Of a stretch of DNA of 64,000 nt, positions 59,040 through 64,000 are shown one piece after another (position 1 is the first letter of the stretch; every line of letters begins with the position of its first letter). Origin of the DNA: Antedon mediterranea (lineage: Eukaryota; Echinodermata; Crinoidea; Comatulida; Antedonidae); assembly GCF_964355755.1 (NCBI RefSeq), contig NC_092679.1, positions 11,026,932 to 11,090,931 on the forward strand, in the 5' to 3' direction. A program made the position numbers and the translations under genes. The notes below the pieces were generated by a model. The model was not told the origin of the DNA. It saw nothing but the letters and a program-made list of their open reading frames with translations, and ran no database searches.

Positions 59040-59440
59040 GGAAGCCCTAATAAACAAAAGTGATATCTTGCAACATCAAAGCCAACTTACAGCAATTTCA
59101 TAATTTTTCTTTTCATAAATTACCTGCTATGATAGTCCTAGTCATGATAGCACCAATAATAAGTGATTTGGAGGAGATTTGCACAGGTTTTTTTTACACA
59201 AACAATGATGTTTTATTAGTATACCCAAAAAATGATGTTTTTTGCCCCCCAAAAAAAGCCAACTTAGAGCAATTTCATATTTTTTTGTCAATAAATGTGT
59301 GTCTTTTTCAGTTTATATATTTGTATATACCGTAATATCAATGATAATGATAGAACCAATAATAAGTGATTTGGAGGAAGTTTGCAGAGTGTTTTTTTTT
59401 AAGTTTACACGATTTACACTGTAAAATCTGACATTTTTTA
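59040..59440. repeat. Tandem copies of an AT-rich unit, about 180 bp
   Basis: AAAGCCAACTTA-AGCAATTTCAT occurs near 59078 and 59259, with AATAATAAGTGATTTGGAGGA following each (59153 and 59359). A third, weaker copy of AAAAAGCCAACTTTG lies near 59798. The palindrome at 59442 sits between copies. Confidence 0.7.
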
Positions 59441-59441
59441 A

Positions 59442-59705
59442 ATCAAATTTTCGTTTTTCATGAAGGTGAAAAATAAACGTTGAAACTTACCAACGTTTCG
59501 TGCGTTAGCATCGCACTTTCTCAAGGTAGTGGTGTCAGCTTGGTTTGCCGACACTGATCATGGCATAGTCACGTGATCACATGCCATGATCAGTGTCTGC
59601 AAACCAAGCTGACACCACTACCTTGAGAAAGTGCGATGCTAACGCACGAAACGTTGGTAAGTTTCAACGTTTATTTTTCACCTTCATGAAAAACGAAAAT
59701 TTGAT
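59442..59705. repeat. 264-bp near-perfect palindrome
   Basis: Arms of about 130 bp (59442-59572 and 59575-59705) match with about one mismatch apart from the small centre around GTCACGTGATCAC. Each arm carries GAAAGTGCG, ATGCTAA and CGCACGAAACGTTGG, in opposite orientations. That is a 5-bp stem followed by GAAAC, the shape of a hammerhead-like core known from Penelope-like elements. Confidence 0.95.
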
Positions 59706-59719
59706 TTCAAAAATATTTT

Positions 59720-60323
59720 GGGAAGGAGATAAATTTTTTAAATTTTATCCGAAAATCTGACATTTTACCAAAAAAATGATGTTTTTCGCCCCAAAAAAAG
59801 CCAACTTTGTGCAGGGTTTTTTTAAGCTTTGCGCTTGGTTTGCGCATTTGAGCAATACCCCTTGTGTTTTGTTTTTTTGTTTGGTTTTTTTTTTATCTTG
59901 TGGTTAATCACCACTCTTATTCATTTAATGTTTCGTAAACAACAATTTTCAAAATTTTTTCGCTATTTTCTTATTTTTATCCTCTTTAATATTAATAATA
60001 ATTTTAATATTTTGGCCTATACGTAGTACCCAATGTTTTCTTAATGTATATATTTGTTTTGTCTAAAATATATGTTTACTACATTATTTTCTGCATATTT
60101 TTTTGTTATGTTATCTATTATACCTGTACATAATATATTGCATATTTAATAAAAAGTTGTTTACTTATGAAACGTTTGTTAACTTATTTATCATAATTTG
60201 TGTATCTTTTTCAGTTTATATATTTGTATATATATATATAATATCAACACATTCACATTCACACACACCGTATATATATAGAAATACATACCATATTATA
60301 CAGATATTGCCTGCTTAGAGGTG
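59720..60323. other. No gene seen; TA-rich
   Basis: Poly-T and (TA)n-like DNA with a possible (CA)n-like stretch at 60247-60268. Frames here are low complexity. Confidence 0.4.
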
Positions 60324-60459
60324 AAATGTAAGATTTGACATCCCCAAGGGAATGATATTATGTTCAAGGGAATATATATTTCCTGAAGCGCAGCTGAGGG
60401 AAATATATAATTCCCCAGGAACATATCATCCCGAGGGGATGTTAAATCTTATATTTTAC
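60324..60459. repeat. Imperfect long hairpin
   Basis: AAATGTAAGATTTGACATCC...AAGGGAATATATATTTCC pairs with GGGAAATATATAATTCCCC...GGGGATGTTAAATCTTATAT around a GAAGCGCAGCTGAG loop. It is a foldback element with about 60-bp arms and many small mismatches. Confidence 0.8.
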
Positions 60460-60464
60460 CGATA

Positions 60465-61005
60465 TAAAAGGCGATATCCGTTATATTACATAGCCAACAA
60501 CAAGTAGAATATCTGCTGGGTTGTCGGGTAGCTAGGCTAGGCCTCCTTTTTGTATTGTATGTAAACAAGCTGCCTAGACACCTTACCTTGCGAAGAATAA
60601 TATACAGATAATTACTAATTAATGATTCCTTGGCAATAAAATATTCACTAGCCTAGTTCGTTTAAATAATAACTGAAGAATTTCCATCATTAATAATAAT
60701 AATAATATCAGGTAGGCCGAAAAAATAATAATTCGTCTTCTTCGAGCCGAATCACCGGATGTTCAGTGCGTCGCGCGCGTACCGGTTACTAATGTGAATA
60801 TTAACCAATCACAAACGGTCTTTCGTAACATCTAGGGAGGACTAATAACAAATGAGGGCGCTATGTATGCATAGTTTAAATAGTTTAGTTGATTAGTTTG
60901 CTATTTCCATAGTTTTGTTTTTATTAGAGGTTTTGAAGAATTATCATGAATTCGATAAAAGTTCACATTGCAGCAAGGAATTTTGTCTGGTTTGATTCGG
61001 ACAGG
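60465..61005. other. No gene seen
   Basis: AT-rich, with (TAA)n at 60690-60712 and one AGGCC cluster. It may be the upstream part of the SINE that follows. Confidence 0.35.
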
Positions 61006-61009
61006 ATGA

Positions 61010-61330
61010 TTGATTGATTGAAATATATATTTATACTGGGTAACCTCTTCAGTCAAAGACTGGTCTCCCAGAGGGCCCAGTTGGTGATCAGTGGCAGTGA
61101 TGTACTAATACACCGGGGTAACCCCCTACTCGTCTCGAAAGATGTACTAGGTTCTTTAAAGTGCACACGAGCTAGATGTGTACACTGGACCTACGGTTTA
61201 TAGTCCTTATCCGAGAAGACTCGTTCTACCACCAGAACCATGGAGTGAGTGAGCCTTGAACCCATGCCGATGTTATGGCTACGTAATTACGGTTCCACTG
61301 TCTTAACCGCTCGGCCACTCACTCACTCAG
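61010..61330 (-). mobile_element. tRNA-headed SINE
   Basis: The - strand start (61330 back to about 61240) reads GAGTGGCCGAGCGGTTAAGA, the conserved D-arm/A-box of Leu/Ser-type tRNAs, then a GGGTTCAAGGC B box. The body (61030-61230) has the GTAACCCCCTACTCG...TTTAAAGTGCACACGAG and TATAGTCC-TATCCGAGA text shared by SINEs in many marine animals (from memory). A GATTGATTGATTG run marks the tail near 61008-61020. Confidence 0.7.
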
Positions 61331-61561
61331 GATAAAGATCTTTAATAAAATAGCTATGACAACAAGTTCTAGATTAGATGGGCACAAATGCTGCCTTACC
61401 GATATTTTGCAATATTGTACCAAATACTCATCATCTGAAATCTGCAAACATTACTTTACGTAATAAATATACATACACTACATATCATCAGTTTTGTCCT
61501 GTTTTTAATGGATGGAACCTGCCACCTCCTGATTGACATGATGTATGTTTTCTTATAACAG

Positions 61562-62585
61562 GTTGACTTGCAATGTCACCATAACACCTACCGTATCCAC
61601 GGTCCTCAACAGCTGACCTGAAGAAAGGTTCTAAAAACACCAAATGTCCGAGCACAATGTTTGTCATAGTAAAGAGGACAGCTGACAGTCGTCGTCAAAA
61701 CAGGTAAGCATGATTGTTTTTATGTAAATTAAAAGACATAATAAGTATATTTTAAACTTCAAGGTCTATAGAAACAAGTAAAAATGCTTGAAGCATTCCA
61801 ATTTGTCCGGGCTGCTTAGTTTCTTTTAGTTTACTTTTAGTTTACTTTTATTCTTTTAGCAGGTAAATAAAAAACATATATGCATGATAAGTGGTTTTCA
61901 AGGGGTTTTTAGGAAACATGGTCTTCCCCGATGTCAGAAATTTTGAGGGCATTTGAGGCCATCCCTTGGAAAACTGCTTTATAACAACCTGAAAATCGAC
62001 TGAATTGATAATAAAAATTTTGGTTTATTTCAAGAAATCTGCTCGGTACTCCCAAAAGACCAGAGAGGGTATATGAAGAGATAAAGTATTCCTGATTCTA
62101 TTCAATGCAAAATAAGTAAAAAGCAAGTATTTATAGTATGCAAGCGACAAAAAATGTATACCTAATTTTTGGTATGATTTTAGGTTATTTTACAAGGAAT
62201 TCAGGACACACCATGGAGACACCGATGGAGCAAAAATGATGCTATTCTTTGACAAAAAGGTTCAAGATTTTAATGAGAACCACAATGATGAATGCGTAAA
62301 ACTAGAGACAACCGGTGATGGCCAGACCATCATTGTTATTTGCACACCCCTTATGAAGCGAGTGCACTCTATGTGGAAAATCAGTAAAGAGATGGTTTTT
62401 GTGGACTCCTCTGGCAACATGGATTGCCAGAACTGCAGAGTCTTTTTATTGCTGAGACATAGCCCTGCTAGTGCTCTTCCACTTGGTGTTTTAATAAGAT
62501 AAGTCCACTTTAACTGCCTTCAAGCTGCTTCATTCAATTTTACCACAGAGTGCTTTCTTCAATGCAAGTAATGGTCCAGGTACAT
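61562..62585 (+). pseudogene. MULE-like transposase-domain fragment
   Basis: Exon 61562-61703 reads VDLQCHHNTYRIHG and, after a shift, KNTKCPSTMFVIVKR. It joins 62184 (acceptor TTTTAG) in frame to LFYKEFRTHHGDTDGAKM, ICTPLMKRVHSMWK, EMVFVDSSGNMDCQNCRVFL and SALPLGVLI. The V-F-V/C-D-S motif is the first catalytic Asp of MULE-type transposases in an unannotated animal family, where PLG and SE-x motifs follow. After a shift at 62503, TAFKLLHSILPQSAFF continues the family. The text stops where a LINE begins, near 62600. Confidence 0.6.
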
Positions 62586-62639
62586 TTACTGCTTTAGCTC
62601 TTGAATGCCTTATCTGTAAACAGTCATTCCATAAATGCT

Positions 62640-63940
62640 GTATACCTGTTATTACAATGTTGATTTAATATTTTACTGCTCATTTTGTCTTGAAAGTGCA
62701 CTCCCTTTTAATCATATAATTAAAGATGATGAATTCCTTTATGAAATTCATCAGCTTAAATATGATCATACCATTGATTGTTTGTATATGAAATCTTTAC
62801 ACTTAAACCTGTTTGAAGCCAATGACATTAGTTCTATTGCTGATTATCTTATGTCGATTAATCATGAATTTGACATAACAGATTTCTCTAAAACATGGTT
62901 TGATAATAACAACAAACCTCCACCCTTAACACACATTACAGGGTACAGTATTGTTCAAACGGACAGGCGACATAAAGGAGGAGGAGGGGTTGCATTATAT
63001 ATAAAAGATACCCTTAACTATCAAATCAGAGAGGACTTAAATTTACCTTCTACATCATATGAATCAATGTTCGTGGAAATTGAAACTAAACCTAAAAACA
63101 AATTATAGGAATTGTTTATCGAGCAGTCGAACCATTCTTAGATTATATTTCAAAAAATACTGAACTTATTTCTAATGAAAAAAAACTTGCTTATATCTGT
63201 GGCGATTTTAACTATGACTTGATGAAATTATCTGGTCCAACAGCTAAATTCCTTAATTATATGTATTCAAATTCTTTTTCCCCCTTATTGATAAACCGAC
63301 ATGAGTCAATACAAACAATGCATTCCTCATAGATAACATTTTCACCAATATATTAAATAACATATTTTATCTGGCATTTTATTTACTGATGTCACTGATC
63401 ATTTTCCGATATTTACATTAAAAGATGATATTATTTTGAATACTGAACAAAAATACATTTATTGTAGGAAAATTAATAGTAAAACTATTTTTGAATTGGG
63501 TATACAACTTAATGAAACTGACTGGGGCGACGTCTTTAATGTTATAAATTGCTGTAATAAAGCTTATGATATATTTTTTAGTAATTTTTCCAAAGCTTAT
63601 GACAGTCACATTAAAATAACTAAAAAGAAAATAAATAGAAGAAAAGAAAGAAAACCATGGATCACTTCGGCCATAATAAAATCAATAAATACCAGGAATA
63701 GACTGCATAAACAATTCTTAAAAACTAATCATATATCGGCTAAAAATAAATATAACAAATATCGTAATAAATTGACACATTTAATTCGTATATCATGCCA
63801 GAAATATTATGGTAATAAATTTAATTTATATAAAAATTATTTTAAGCAAACATGGAAAAATATAAACAAAATAATGGGTAAAAATAAAGAAAAATCTGCA
63901 GTTTTTTCTTAAAAATAAGATTACAGATGGAAATGAAATT
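62640..63940 (+). pseudogene. Jockey/CR1-like LINE endonuclease and RT-N region
   Basis: The start (62695) reads ESALPFNHIIKDDEFLYEIH. Endonuclease motifs follow: FDITDFSKTWFDNNN, ITGYSIVQTDRRHKGGGGVA, LYIKDTLNYQIR, then after a shift near 63108 GIVYRAVEPFLDYI and CGDFNYDLMK, which holds the Asp-Asn pair. After another gap, ELGIQLNETDWGDVF leads to KKKINRRKERKPWITSAI, the linker that precedes RT in such LINEs. The catalytic Glu (usually ESW) is read here as SKTW, a possible loss. RT itself would lie beyond the window edge. Confidence 0.8.
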
Positions 63941-64000
63941 TCCAATTTGTTTAAATGTATATTTTAATAATATAGGTAACTAGCAATTATACCCGCCCCA

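Overview
The window reads as AT-rich animal genomic DNA: genes are split by GT-AG introns with short exons, and most of the length is transposable-element debris. The retroelement families, the BEN, Myb-like, P-element-like and MULE-like proteins, and a TTC9-type TPR gene point to a metazoan. The very frequent interspersed AGGCCT/TAGGCCTAG motif and the mix of families suggest a marine invertebrate deuterostome, most likely an echinoderm. That placement is inference; no species marker was seen.

Layout. 1-3.8 kb: tail of an acidic protein, a broken LINE reverse transcriptase, a 254-bp tandem duplication and candidate exons. 3.9-7.6 kb: an apparently intact PIF/Harbinger-type transposase (two exons, + strand) convergent with a seven-exon Myb/SANT-like and Cys-rich protein gene (- strand, in frame throughout, about 413 aa). 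8.1-14.2 kb: a large, frameshifted copy of an unnamed metazoan protein family whose C-terminal half looks like a FEN1/XPG-like (PIN) nuclease followed by a Cys-rich motif. It carries a TTAA-flanked MITE in an intron and a repeat-filled interruption in the nuclease region. 14.3-15 kb: 26-bp minisatellite. 15.7-16.4 kb: BEN-domain exons. 17.6-21.3 kb: two differently truncated copies of a C2H2-type zinc-finger family, one cut by a tRNA-like SINE and the other by an LTR retroelement. 25.4-31.3 kb: the clearest host gene, a three-exon TTC9-like TPR gene (- strand), with two DNA transposons in its introns. 31.4-48 kb: mainly non-coding, with several terminal-inverted-repeat elements, a GGGATCCC-rich tandem array, tRNA-like SINE heads, a candidate bidirectional promoter at 39.65-39.99 kb and a 286-bp tandem duplication.

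48-58.4 kb is a nested retroelement and transposon cluster: a Ty3/gypsy LTR and gag interrupted by a Ty1/copia element that has a 5' LTR and PBS but no visible 3' LTR, then about 2.2 kb of palindromic 392-bp satellite, then gypsy pol, a second gypsy pol, and a P-element-like transposase. 58.4-64 kb holds an antisense LINE RT tail, a 264-bp near-perfect palindrome with hammerhead-like cores, a tRNA-headed SINE, a MULE-like transposase fragment and the endonuclease end of a jockey/CR1-like LINE that interrupts it.

Most element genes carry several one-base frameshifts, while TTC9, the Harbinger transposase and the Myb-like gene keep their frames across all introns. This argues for real decay of the others, although assembly indels cannot be excluded without reads. 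No rRNA, CRISPR, operon or bacterial-type features were seen. Gene boundaries come from ORFs plus splice-consensus reading by eye.
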